Assembly (NCBI RefSeq): GCF_026626665.1
Contig: NZ_JAPNKE010000002.1
Coordinates: 11,180,001 to 11,244,000, forward strand
DNA from: Nannocystis pusilla
GTDB taxonomy: Bacteria; Myxococcota_A; Polyangia; Nannocystales; Nannocystaceae
Length of the DNA: 64,000 bases
Reading direction: 5' to 3'
Translations under genes and position numbers: made by a program
Shown here: positions 1-9,186 of the stretch, in pieces
Position numbering within the stretch: position 1 is the first letter of the stretch
Layout of the letters: each line of letters begins with the position of its first letter
Notes under the pieces: model-generated
Told to the model about the DNA's origin: nothing
Seen by the model: only the letters and a program-made list of their open reading frames with translations
The model's database searches: none

Positions 1-713
1 ACGTGTACGCGCTGCGGCGCGTGGGCGGGCGCGACGGCAAGATCCACCAGACCACCCGGGTGCTGTCCACGCCGATGGTGTTCCCGATGCACGTAAGCCT
101 CGGCGCGAAGCACGTGGTGCTCAGCAGCGCCTACCTCGGCAGCCTGCAGGTGCTCGATCGGGCCACCGGTGCGGTCCTGCGGACGATCCCGAACGTCAAC
201 GGGGTGCAGGGCGCGATCGAGCTGAATGATGGCACCCTGCTGGTCGCCGAGGCCACGACGGGCCGGCTGGTGCGGGTCGACAAGGCCGAGCCCGCGGGCG
301 TCACGGTGCTGACCGAGGGCCTGAAGGGGCCGGTGGGGCTGGTGGCGGACCTCGAGGCGTCGGAGCCGGGGGTGTACGTCACCGAGGTGCGCTCGGGGCG
401 GGTGACGCGAGTGCGCCTGGCCGACGGCGAGAAGCGCACCGTGGCGAAGGGCTTGCGGGCCCCCGAGGGCATCGCGCGCCTCCCTGACGGCGGCCTCGTC
501 GTCGCGGAGGTCGGGCGCAAGCGGCTGGTTCGCGTCGATCCGGCCACGGGGCGCTCCACGGTGCTGGCGACCGGCCTGCGCATCGGCCTGCCGGAGAGCG
601 AGGGCCTGCCGCCGGGCTACGTGCCCACGGGCGTCGCAGTGGGCCGCTCGGGGACCATCTACGTCTCGTCCGACGTCGAGAGCGCCCTCTATCGATTCGT
701 CCCGGCGCCCTGA
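1..713 (+). CDS. SMP-30/NHL-type beta-propeller protein, 5' end outside window
   Basis: The reading frame is open from the window edge, so the true start is upstream and only the C-terminal 236 or so residues are visible. These consist of repeated blade-like units of about 40 residues (VRVDPATGRSTVLATGL, VRVDKAEPAG, APEGIARLPDGGLVVAE, PTGVAVGRSGTIYVSSD). This is the pattern of NHL/SMP-30 (gluconolactonase-like) six-bladed propellers. No catalytic or metal-binding residue set can be assigned from this fragment, and no signal peptide is visible because the start is missing. It could be a secreted binding protein as easily as an enzyme. It converges with the minus-strand cupin gene, with only 2 nt between the two stop codons. 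Confidence 0.75.
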   Translation, partial: VYALRRVGGRDGKIHQTTRVLSTPMVFPMHVSLGAKHVVLSSAYLGSLQVLDRATGAVLRTIPNVNGVQGAIELNDGTLLVAEATTGRLVRVDKAEPAGVTVLTEGLKGPVGLVADLEASEPGVYVTEVRSGRVTRVRLADGEKRTVAKGLRAPEGIARLPDGGLVVAEVGRKRLVRVDPATGRSTVLATGLRIGLPESEGLPPGYVPTGVAVGRSGTIYVSSDVESALYRFVPAP

Positions 714-715
714 GC

Positions 716-1597
716 TCAGGCCGTCGATTCGAGCGCGGGCAACACCCGCGCGAGCCCGGCGGCCTCGAGCGCGCGACGGCGGCCGAGCACGTAGAGGTAT
801 TCGCGGATCGCCCAGGTCGTCCGCAGCGGCAACATCCAGAAGAAGTTGGCGGAGATCGAGGGCGTGAGCGACTCCACGTAATGCCACCACCGCGGCGGCG
901 TGAACAGCACGTCGCCGCGCTCGACGATGGTCTCGATGACGGGCACGCCGCGGAACCGCGGGAAGCGCTGGTAGTCGGGCTGCGCCGGGTTGACGGGGCT
1001 CCAGTGCAGGAGCCCCGTCTGGAGGCGAGCGTGCGGGTAGTAGAGGCGCTCGCTGTATTTCGGGTCGATGTGGAGGAAGCGCTTGGTGCCGTGGAGCTGG
1101 ACGAAGAAGTTGTGGAGGCGATCGAAGTGCAGCATCGAGAGGGTGCCGGCGGGGCCCATCCACAGGTACGGCTCGACGCGCAGGCGCTCGCGCACGGCCT
1201 GCGGCATGAGGCGCGACCAGCCCATGTAGGGATCGAGGGAGCCGAAGGCCTGGCGAAATTGCGGCAAGGCCCGACACAGCTCGAAGGCGGTCAGGTACAC
1301 CCTGCGCGAGGCCGGCGACTCCGCACCTCGCATCAGTCCGACGAACTCGCGCAGGGTCGTCGCGGTGTGTTTCTGCGTGGCCTGAAATTCGAACAGGTCG
1401 TCGGCGGCCTCGGTCCAGGTCTCGTACTTCACGTCGAGGCCGCCGAACCGATCGGCGAGGTATTCCGGCGTCCACGCGGCGGCCGGCCAGGTATCGGCGA
1501 CGCCGCGCAGGAGCGCGGGCCGGCCCTTGCGCAGATACTCGCGCACGAAGAACGACGGCGTCGGTTTTGACAGGACATCCAATTTTTCGGCGTGCAT
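716..1597 (-). CDS. JmjC/cupin_8-type Fe(II)/2-oxoglutarate oxygenase-like protein
   Basis: A 293-aa protein whose C-terminal half has the cupin_8 (JmjC-like) signature. HFD at residues 157-159 gives the HxD half of the iron facial triad, and H239 in PPRWWHYVES gives the distal His. The segment LHGTKRFLHIDP just after the first pair is typical of FIH-type hydroxylases. These families use Fe(II), O2 and 2-oxoglutarate to hydroxylate proteins or small molecules; the substrate cannot be read from the sequence. I chose the ATG at 1597 (MHAEKLDV) because the longer upstream frame is Arg/Pro-rich and unlike protein. No signal peptide is seen, so it is probably cytoplasmic. The next gene upstream on the same strand ends at 1734. 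Confidence 0.85.
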   Translation of the reverse strand: MHAEKLDVLSKPTPSFFVREYLRKGRPALLRGVADTWPAAAWTPEYLADRFGGLDVKYETWTEAADDLFEFQATQKHTATTLREFVGLMRGAESPASRRVYLTAFELCRALPQFRQAFGSLDPYMGWSRLMPQAVRERLRVEPYLWMGPAGTLSMLHFDRLHNFFVQLHGTKRFLHIDPKYSERLYYPHARLQTGLLHWSPVNPAQPDYQRFPRFRGVPVIETIVERGDVLFTPPRWWHYVESLTPSISANFFWMLPLRTTWAIREYLYVLGRRRALEAAGLARVLPALESTA

Positions 1598-1733
1598 GGG
1601 TGGCCTCGGGAGGTCAACGGTGCGCCCGATATGGCGCGACCGCGGGGCCGATCTTAGACGATTGCGAGGCCGCAGGGCGGGCGGGTGCGCGCGACCCATG
1701 CAGCATGATGGGTCGCCGCGAACGCTGATCGGC

Positions 1734-3619
1734 TCACTTCCCGTTCGTCACCGTCTGCAGCGCCGCGGTGAAGTTGCCGATCAGCTCCTGATCGGAATTG
1801 CGCTTGAAGGTCATCGGGTCCGGCACGATCTCGGTCATGAAGAAGGCCATCGCCTCGTCGACGAAGCCGGCGAAGCTGCGCGAGCGCGCGGCCCTCGAAC
1901 AGGATCTCGCTGACGTGGAAGGTCTTCGAGATCAGCGCGATGCGCTGCTTCTCGGCGTCGGTCGCGGCGAGCGCGGCCGCGGCGTCGAGGTGGACCCGCG
2001 CCTGCGCGACCATCGGGGCGGTCGTCGCCGAGGTGTCGAACTGGTTGCTCCACTTGTAAAGCTTGCGCTCGCCCTCCATGTTGTCGAGGATCGTCCACAG
2101 CTGCTCGAGCAGCTCGAAGTACTGGACCATCTCGTCGCTCGCCGGTCCGAACAGGTCGTCGCAGATCTGCCGCCACAGCGCCGGGACATCGGTGGCGGGC
2201 CGCCACCACAGCCGGCCCATCACGTACAGCTTGAGGCCGTCGAGGCCCCATCTGGATAACCCTCCATGTGCTGCCAGCTGCCGTCGACCCCGCTCGCCTC
2301 GATCTGGCGCATGAAGTCGGCGAAGAAGCCGGTGTAGATGCGCGGGATGAAGAAGCCGATCCCGTGGGCCCACTCGTGATTGCCGTAGTGCTTGGCCGCG
2401 CCGAGCCACTGCGCGAGCGACCCGGAGACCCCGTCCTGCAGGTACTCCGAGACGTGCAGGTTGGTGAACACGATGATGTTGTCGTGCAGGGGGAACGGCG
2501 GGATCGCGTTGGTGTTGCCGTAGGCGAGCCCGAGGATCAGCTTGTCCGGCAATGCGGCGCGAGCCGGGTCGCCAGATCGTTCATGAAGGTCCAGTAGGTC
2601 GCGGCGTAGGTGTCGTCCTGCGGGTCGCGCTCGCAGCGGGCCCCGCTGTCGTTGATGCTGAAGGACAGGTACGCGTGCGTCGGGTTGGCGGCGAAGTAGG
2701 CCAGCGCGGTCTCCTCGGCGGCGTCGACCAGCGTCGGCTCGCTGAAGCACGGCTGCCAGCCCTGGTCGCCCGGCGTCGGCACGTAGGGCACGCCGTTGAC
2801 CACCGGATAGATCTCCGGATACTTCGCCATGTACTTCTCGGGCGGGAACACCTCGTACATGTTGTGCTGGTGCGTCCCGCCGAGGCGGCGGTTGTCGACC
2901 GCGTTGAGGGCGGTCCAGTCACCGTCGCCCGGCACGCCGGCGACGCCGGTCATGAACACCGAGCGCGCGTACGGCTCGTCGACGACGTCGACCGCGCCGA
3001 GGGTGATCGGGCCCGGCGGCGGCACTGCGGTGAACAGCTCGCCCGGCATGTAGAAGCGCACGCCGACGAAGCGGTCGAGGAAGCCGACGACGCCCATGAA
3101 GGTGCCGCGCGGGCCGCCGCCGGCGATGACGACGCGGTCGTCGGTGCGGCGCAGCACGAAGCCCTCGTGCCACAGGCCGTCGAGCTCGGCCGCGTCGGCC
3201 CACTGCGTGCGGTCGAGCGCGAGCACCACCTTGCCTGCGGGATCGCCGAGGTCGGGCTCGGCGACGATCGCAAAGCCGTCCATCACGCCGCTGACGCGGC
3301 GCAGCCAGGCTTGCAGGAAGCTGGCGGCGTTCGTCACCTGGCCGTCGGGCATCACCGGCGTGACGATCACGGTCGCCGCGGGTTCGAGCGTCAGCGGGTC
3401 GATCGGCGGCCCCATGTCCGCGGCCGCGGTGTCGCTGGTGGTCGGCGGCGCCTCGCTGGTGCTGCCGACCTGGGTGCCGCTGCCTGTCGTGGTGGACATG
3501 TCCCCGGGGCCAGTCGATTCGCTGGTCTGGCTGCCTGCGCCGTCGGTGCCGGCCTGGCCACCGCCGCAGCCGATCACGGCCGCCAACCACGTGCTCGCCC
3601 ATCCGCGCCGCGCTCGCAT
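1734..3619 (-). pseudogene. DUF4838-like lipoprotein, frameshifted three times
   Basis: One long minus-strand gene is split over three frames, with breaks near 2550, 2255 and 1880. Each is repaired by adding about one base. Joined, it gives a lipoprotein of about 628 aa. The signal peptide has lipobox AVIGC (Cys at about residue 17), followed by a Ser/Thr/Gly linker, a segment with GGGPRGTFMGVVGFLDRFVGVRFYMPGE, then HQHNMYEVFPPEKYMAKYPE and a C-terminal part with WGLDGLKLYVMGRLWW. This order resembles DUF4838 proteins found near glycoside hydrolases. The frame resumes cleanly after every break and ends at TGA 1734-1736 (VTNGK), so sequence error is likelier than decay. I chose ATG 3619 over the GTG at 3637 because it fits the signal peptide length. 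Function is unknown; probably extracytoplasmic. Confidence 0.7.
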
Positions 3620-4165
3620 CGTCGGTGCTCGTCTCACGCTCGCCTGCTACCATGAAACGCTCGCGGCCCGCGACCGCGTACCTCCTCGGGGCGCGAGGCG
3701 GCAGCGCGGGGGCCGTTCGCCCCGACGCGCGGCGAGCCGCTCGCAGCCCGGTGAGGGCATTGTTCGCGGGGCCTGGCGAGCCACTGCCATGACGGCGCCG
3801 ATCGACGCGCACGCGGTGGCGTGAATCGGGAGGCCGTGCCGCGCTACGCGTCCTCCCGGTCGAGCGCTCGGTGAGTCGGCGGGAGAGCTCTCGGTGAACT
3901 TCCTGGCGCGCGGAGCGCCTCGCGGTCGTCCTGTTCGTGCCGCGGTATCGATCGCCGTCTCGAGCGGGTCGGTCGATCGGGGCGGCGAATCAGGGCGCGC
4001 GGCTTTGGTAGCAATCGCGGCAACTCGAGGAGCAGTCGCGCGCGGCGTGGTGCGAGGACGATCGGCGGTCGTCGCATGTACGCGCATTCGGGGTCGCACA
4101 CCCCCGCGCAGGCCAACGCCGACGCGGCGCGCCGCGAGCGGGCGGGCTGGGGGAGAGTCGCTCGC
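3620..4165. other. 546-bp divergent intergenic region, no gene recognised
   Basis: This lies between the start of the DUF4838-like lipoprotein (minus) and the start of the kelch-like lipoprotein (plus), so it should hold both promoters. Frames through it on both strands are Arg/Ala/Pro-rich with no recognisable family. I see no clear -10/-35 pair or strong palindrome. Confidence 0.4.
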
Positions 4166-5731
4166 ATGACGACAGGGACGATGGTGCGCGCGGGGTGTTG
4201 GGTGTTGGGCCTGGTGGCTGCGTGCAATGGGGGTGGTGGTGGTGGAACCGGTACGGCGAGCGACGGCGCCACGTCGACGACCGTCGCATCGACCAGCGCC
4301 GGCGGCGAGACGTCGAGCGACGTCACGAGCAGCAGCGGCGGCAGCGAGTCGTCGGGCAACGTCACGACCGGCGTCCCGACCACCAGCACCACCGACGGCG
4401 GCGAGACGACCACGAGCAGCACCGGCGTGCCCGGCCTCGACTGCGACGGCGGTCCCGATGGCTGGGGCGCGGGCGACGACGTGGGCATGCTCGACGGGGA
4501 CGCGTGGACGCCCGGGCGCGACGGCGACGGTCGGGTCAATTGCGTATCGTGGCAGACGGTGCCGCTCGGTCGCTGGGTGCGCGTCGTGGGCACGCGGCTC
4601 GACGCGCTCGACGCCGAGGTCAAGGCGGCGATTCCGGGCTGGAGCGACCGCGGCAACGAGGACTGGCACGGGGTGCTCGCCGACTGGGTCGGCATGGCCT
4701 GGGACACGCGCAAGGGCACCGAGCGCGGCTGGGTCACCGTCGGCGGCGGTCACGACGGCTCGTCGAACGACGGCGTGTACCGGCTCGACCTGCGCGACAT
4801 GAAGTGGAACATCGAGCGCATGCCGAGCGACAGCTCGAAGTGGCCGGACTCGTACAGCGCGAACTTCACCAACTTCAATCCCGCCGTCGCATACTACGAG
4901 AACAACCCCGAGAACCCCGAGGGCGTGTACAGCGACGAATTCTTCGACCCCGACGACCCCGAGATTTCGTCGCGCACGCCGACCTCTCGCCACACCTACG
5001 GATCGACCGTGTTCGTGCCCGAGCTCGGCAACGCGGGCAAGATCCTCATGGGCTGCCGCCGCTACTGGGAGTACGACGTCGAGACCGCGACGTGGGCCCT
5101 GCCGAAGTTCCCCTTCGACGCCGCGGCCAACTACTCCGGCGAGACCGGCTACACCGGCGAGAACATGAACGGCTGGTGGAACGCCGCCGAGGGCCGCTAT
5201 TACGTGTCGGCCACGCAGAACTACAATCAGTCACAGACCTGGTCGGTGCTGGCCGGCGGCACCGATTTCCGCTGGGAGGGCGGCTACCCGACCGGCGGGT
5301 GGACTGCCCTCAGCACCGCCCAGGATCAACGCGGGCAGACGCTGCACTCGCTCGTCTACGAGGGCGGGCGCCCGCACCAGCTCCTGGTCACCGACATCGA
5401 CACCCGCGAGGTCGTCAGCCACGACCTGGCCTACGGCCCCTCGACGGACGGGTTGATGTTCGATCCGCAGGGCGGGTCCGACGGCGGCACCTTGGCCCAC
5501 GTGGCCGAGACCGGCCAGTACCTCACGAACTTCTACCCCGTCGGCGAGGGCATGTTGTGGGCGTGGATCGACGAGGCCACGTGGACGCTCGAGCGCGCCC
5601 AGATCGAGGGTGACTATCCGACCGAGGTGAACTTCAACACCGAGACCAAGCTCGAGTATTTTCCTGAGATGCACGCGATCGTGTGGGTGAACGTCGGCGA
5701 GGAGGACATTCGCCTGATCCGCCTGCAGTGA
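4166..5731 (+). CDS. Kelch-like beta-propeller lipoprotein
   Basis: A 521-aa predicted lipoprotein. The signal peptide has lipobox LVAAC with Cys20 as the acylated residue, followed by a Gly/Ser/Thr-rich linker of about 75 residues typical of myxobacterial surface lipoproteins. The rest has propeller features: GGGHDGSSNDGVYRLDLRDMKW, SRHTYGSTVFVP and RYWEYDVETATW resemble kelch or galactose-oxidase blades. No copper-site residues can be assigned, so oxidase activity is not claimed. I chose the ATG at 4166 because a GGGGGAGA ribosome binding site lies about 10 nt upstream and the lipobox sits correctly; longer in-frame starts have Arg-rich leaders. Likely anchored in the outer or inner membrane, facing outward or the periplasm. 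Confidence 0.8.
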   Translation: MTTGTMVRAGCWVLGLVAACNGGGGGGTGTASDGATSTTVASTSAGGETSSDVTSSSGGSESSGNVTTGVPTTSTTDGGETTTSSTGVPGLDCDGGPDGWGAGDDVGMLDGDAWTPGRDGDGRVNCVSWQTVPLGRWVRVVGTRLDALDAEVKAAIPGWSDRGNEDWHGVLADWVGMAWDTRKGTERGWVTVGGGHDGSSNDGVYRLDLRDMKWNIERMPSDSSKWPDSYSANFTNFNPAVAYYENNPENPEGVYSDEFFDPDDPEISSRTPTSRHTYGSTVFVPELGNAGKILMGCRRYWEYDVETATWALPKFPFDAAANYSGETGYTGENMNGWWNAAEGRYYVSATQNYNQSQTWSVLAGGTDFRWEGGYPTGGWTALSTAQDQRGQTLHSLVYEGGRPHQLLVTDIDTREVVSHDLAYGPSTDGLMFDPQGGSDGGTLAHVAETGQYLTNFYPVGEGMLWAWIDEATWTLERAQIEGDYPTEVNFNTETKLEYFPEMHAIVWVNVGEEDIRLIRLQ

Positions 5732-5908
5732 TGCGGCGGTGCGCCCGTTCGGGCCTCGATGATCGGAGCGGGTGCGCGCGGGAGGGCGTCCTCCTGGCGC
5801 GCCCGTCCGCATTTGTCGCCGGTGCCGAGGCCCCGCACGACAACTTGGGCGAGACGCGATAGCCTGGGCCGAGGGCTCGCGCGAGCGGGCGCTATCCACC
5901 GAGGGGAA

Positions 5909-7632
5909 ATGATGACAGGCATGACGGGTTGGAATCGGGGCATCGCCCCGTGGGCGCTGGGATTGTGGGTCGTCGCGGGCTGCGGCGACGATGTCGGTAC
6001 GACGGACACGACGGGCGAAGTCTCGGCATCGGGCGGTGAGACCACCTCGACGACGACCTCCGGGGAGCCGACCACCGGCGTTCCGACGACCACGACCGGC
6101 GCACCGACGACGAGCACGTCGGAGGCGACGACCACCACCACGACGGACACGACGACGACGAGCACGTCGGAGGCGACGACCACGACCGGCACCACCGAGC
6201 CGGACACCACCTCGACGTCGACCACGGACCCGGGGCTGTGCGGCAACGGGGCGGTCGACGACGGCGAGGTCTGCGACGACGGCGTCAACGACGGCGCCTA
6301 CGACGGCTGTCAGCCCGGTTGCGGCGCGCTCGGCCCGTTCTGCGGCGACGGCGAGCAGAACGGCCCCGAGGGCTGCGACGACGGCAACGAGGTCGACGAC
6401 GACGCGTGCAACAACGACTGCGCGCCGGCCACCTGCGGCGACGGGGAGCTGCAGCGAGGCGAGGAGTGCGACGACGGCAACATGGACGAGACCGACGACT
6501 GCCTCGCCACGTGCAAGAGCGCCAGCTGCGGCGACGGCTCGGTGCAGGCGGGCGTGGAGGCGTGCGACGACGGCAACGACCTCGACACCGACGCCTGCCT
6601 CAACGCCTGCAAGGTGGCCGTGTGCGGCGACTCGATCGTGCAGGAGGGCGTGGAGGCGTGCGACGACGGCGACGATGACGACACCGACGCCTGCGTCGCC
6701 GGTTGCAAGGAAGCCGCGTGCGGCGACGGCCACGTGCAGGCGGGCGTGGAGACGTGCGACGACGGCAACGACGTCGACAACGACGGCTGCAGCAACGCCT
6801 GCGTGCCGCCGCCGGTCGACGTGCTCTTCACCAGTGCGGCCAGACGCTCGAGAACGGGCCCAGCCAGGCGCAGTGCGACGCGACCTACGGCAACGGTAAC
6901 CAGCTGCAGGGCAAGGTCACGGTGACGGCGGGCATCCAGAGCTGGACGGTGCCGGTCACCGGCACCTATCGCATCGAGGCCTGGGGCGCCGAGGGCGGCA
7001 CGCAGTCGCAGTACGGGCCCGGGGGCAAGGGCGCGCACGTGCGCGGCGACGTCGCGCTCGCGCAAGGCGAGGTGCTGCGGATCCTCGTCGGCCAGATGGG
7101 CAAGACCGGCATGTACTACGACGTCGGCGGCGGCGGCGGGAGCTTCGTCGTCAAGACCATGGGCAACGTGCCGCTGATCGTCGCGGGCGGCGGCGGGGCC
7201 CCGGGCAACTGCGGCGTCGCCGACATGACGGCGCAGAACGGCAAGGGCGTCGACGGGGCCAACGGCAACGGCGGCACCAGCGGCAACGACGGCACCTGGT
7301 GCGGCTGCGGCGGCGACGGCAGCGCGGGCGGCGGCTTCAACACCGACGGCGGCGGCAACGGCGGCAAGTCGTTCATGAACGGCGGCAAGGGGGCCGACAC
7401 CGAGCGCCCGGGACAGTGCATCGATTCAGGCCTCGGCGGCTTCGGCGGCGGCGGCAACGGTGGTAACGGCGGACCGGGCGGCGGCGGCTACCAGGGCGGC
7501 GACGCCGGCGGTTCGGGCGCGGGCGGCATCGCCTACGGCACCGGCGGCAAGTCGTTCACCAGCGGCGCCAACAAGCTGCAGGAGGACGGCGTGCGGGCCG
7601 GCCACGGTCAGGTGAAGATCACGCTGCTCTGA
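5909..7632 (+). pseudogene. DUF4215-repeat lipoprotein with C-terminal glycine-rich domain, one frameshift
   Basis: The signal peptide has lipobox VAGC (Cys25). It is followed by a Thr/Ser-rich linker to about residue 110, then about six DUF4215-type Cys repeats to about residue 305, each with CGDG...C-D-D-G...C...C. A glycine-rich domain of about 260 aa follows, beginning FTxCGQTLENGPSQAQCDATY and containing WTVPVTGTYRIEAWGAEGG and LIVAGGGGAPGN. That is the hallmark of the Gly-rich domain (PF12810 type) also seen in ALK-like receptors. The frame breaks near 6832 (TTCACCAGTGC) and is restored by one extra base; because both halves are intact families I treat it as one gene. ATG 5909 has GAGGGG 3 nt upstream; the adjacent ATG 5912 is equally possible. 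Probably a surface adhesin or structural lipoprotein. Confidence 0.75.
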
Positions 7633-7651
7633 AGCAGGTGTGGTGATTCGC

Positions 7652-7677
7652 GCCGCCGGTCGCTCGCGGCCGGCGGC
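7652..7677. terminator. GC-rich hairpin between convergent genes
   Basis: Perfect 8-bp arms GCCGCCGG (7652-7659) and CCGGCGGC (7670-7677) enclose a 10-nt loop. It lies in the 68-nt gap between the convergent stops at 7632 and 7701. No T-tract follows on either side, so a bidirectional terminator is inferred from position and stem only. Confidence 0.45.
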
Positions 7678-7700
7678 ATTCGTGGCAGGGCGCCCGCGCC

Positions 7701-8767
7701 TCAGCGCTTGGCCTTGTGGCGGGTCTGGTCGATGCAGTAGACCAGGCCGTCGCGCAGGCTGGCGAGGGTCGTGAGGCGGGTCAGGTCGATGCCGATCGAG
7801 ACCATGGTCTGGGCGATCGAGGGGCGGATGCCGGTGATGACGCAGCGGGCGCCCAGAAGCTCGGCCGCGAGGACGAGCCGCAGCAGGTGCTCGGCGGTGG
7901 CGGTGTCGATGAGCTCGACGCCCGTGAGGTCGATGATGGTGTAGCTGGCCTTCTTCTGGATGATCGTGTCGAGCAGGCGGCCCATCGTGTCGGCGGCGCG
8001 CTGGGCGTCGACGGTGCCGATCAGCGGCAGGGTGAGCACGCCCTCCCAGACCTCGATGATCGGGGCGGCCAGGGCGCGGATGGCGTCCTCCTGCTTGGCG
8101 ATCAGGCTGAGCTTCTCGAGCAGGCGCTGCTCGGTCTCGGTGCGCTCCTCGACCTCCTTGCGCACGCGCTCGAGCGCGACCGCGAGGTCGGCCCTGGTGG
8201 CGTCGTCGGTGGCGAGCATGCGCTCGATCCGGTCCTCGAGGCTGGCGTCCGAGGGGCTGATCACGAACTCGTCGTAGGTGTCGCTGCTGGTGGCGAACGC
8301 GACCTGCTCGGCCCAACACTGCGGGACTTCGAAGTGACGCTGGAAGATGCCGGCGAACTTGCCGCCGAGGTAGCTCGCGCCCCAGTTGACCCCCAGCACC
8401 TTCTGGATGTTCGTCTCCCAGTGATTGTAGACGCGCACGACGGCCCGCTTGGCCGCGCGGTCGAGCGAGACGAGCTCCAGCGGCCCCAGCCGAAGGTCGC
8501 GGCGACGTGGACGAGCGCGGCGAAGCCCTCCTCGAAGGTCGGAAACTGCGAGATGAAGGCCCAGTCGTCATGGACGCCGTCGCGACCGCCGCCGTGCAAG
8601 GCGAGGCGAAAGCGATCGGTGCCGACCATACGCTGCAGGCCGGAGATCAGGCCGGCCAGAGTGCTCTCGGTCCAGATAAAGATCGCCGGGTTGCCCGCCA
8701 TGCGGATATTCCCGCGGTCGGAGTCGTACTCGAACTCTAGTCCCCCCAGGGTCGCGCGCTCGATCAT
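7701..8767 (-). pseudogene. RsbR-like STAS-domain protein, one frameshift
   Basis: About 355 aa when joined across a single-base break near 8485. The C-terminal 115 residues form a STAS domain: PIIEVWEGVLTLPLIGTVD, then YTIIDLTGVELIDTATAEHLL, where the conserved Asp-Thr-Ala segment carries the phosphorylatable Thr, and ARCVITGIRPSIAQTM. This is the RsbR/RsbS stressosome pattern. A coiled stretch (LERVRKEVEERTETEQRLLEKLSLI) links it to an N-terminal sensory region that includes YNHWETNIQKVLGVNWGASYLGGK, which I cannot assign to a named family. In RsbR proteins such N-domains sense a signal and control a kinase/phosphatase partner; none is visible nearby. ATG 8767 (MIERATLGG) was preferred over a longer frame. 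Confidence 0.75.
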
Positions 8768-9186
8768 GTGGTGGCCTCGACTGAAACACGTTCCTGGCGC
8801 GGAGACCACGGAGAACTTTGTCCGACGGCCGTTTCCGGCGGCGCTGCCGCCTCCGCGGCGTCGCCGTTATGAGATTGCCTGCGATCGATGACACGCCCGG
8901 CTCGGCGCCGGACATGAGCGTGGACGGAGCGCGAACGGTCGGCCGATTCTTGGTCTCGGGCACGCGACGTTGCGTGCGACGATGTACGCGCAACATCGAC
9001 GGCGCCCCACCGAACGCGGAGCGGGGCCGCGCGCACGAAGTGCGGGCTCGGGAGGCGAACGGACGGCCGACGGAGACCTCCTCGGGTGGATCTCCGACGG
9101 CGCCGGCCGCGGGCAGCGGTGATTCGTACCGGGCGTTCGGGCGCCGCTGCGTCTCGCCGTGAGGCGGGCAGCGTGACGCGGCACGA
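8768..9186. other. 419-bp intergenic region, nothing recognised
   Basis: This lies upstream of the STAS gene and downstream of the 631-aa gene. It is GC-rich with short self-complementary runs but has no convincing gene, promoter pair or repeat. The frames present are Arg-rich shadows. Confidence 0.35.

Noticed and set aside
1734..3619. Programmed ribosomal frameshifting in the broken genes
   Set aside because: No slippery heptamer or downstream pseudoknot was seen at the break points, and the breaks occur in many unrelated families.
4166..5731. Galactose oxidase assignment for the kelch-like lipoprotein
   Set aside because: Copper ligands and the Tyr-Cys cofactor positions could not be located.
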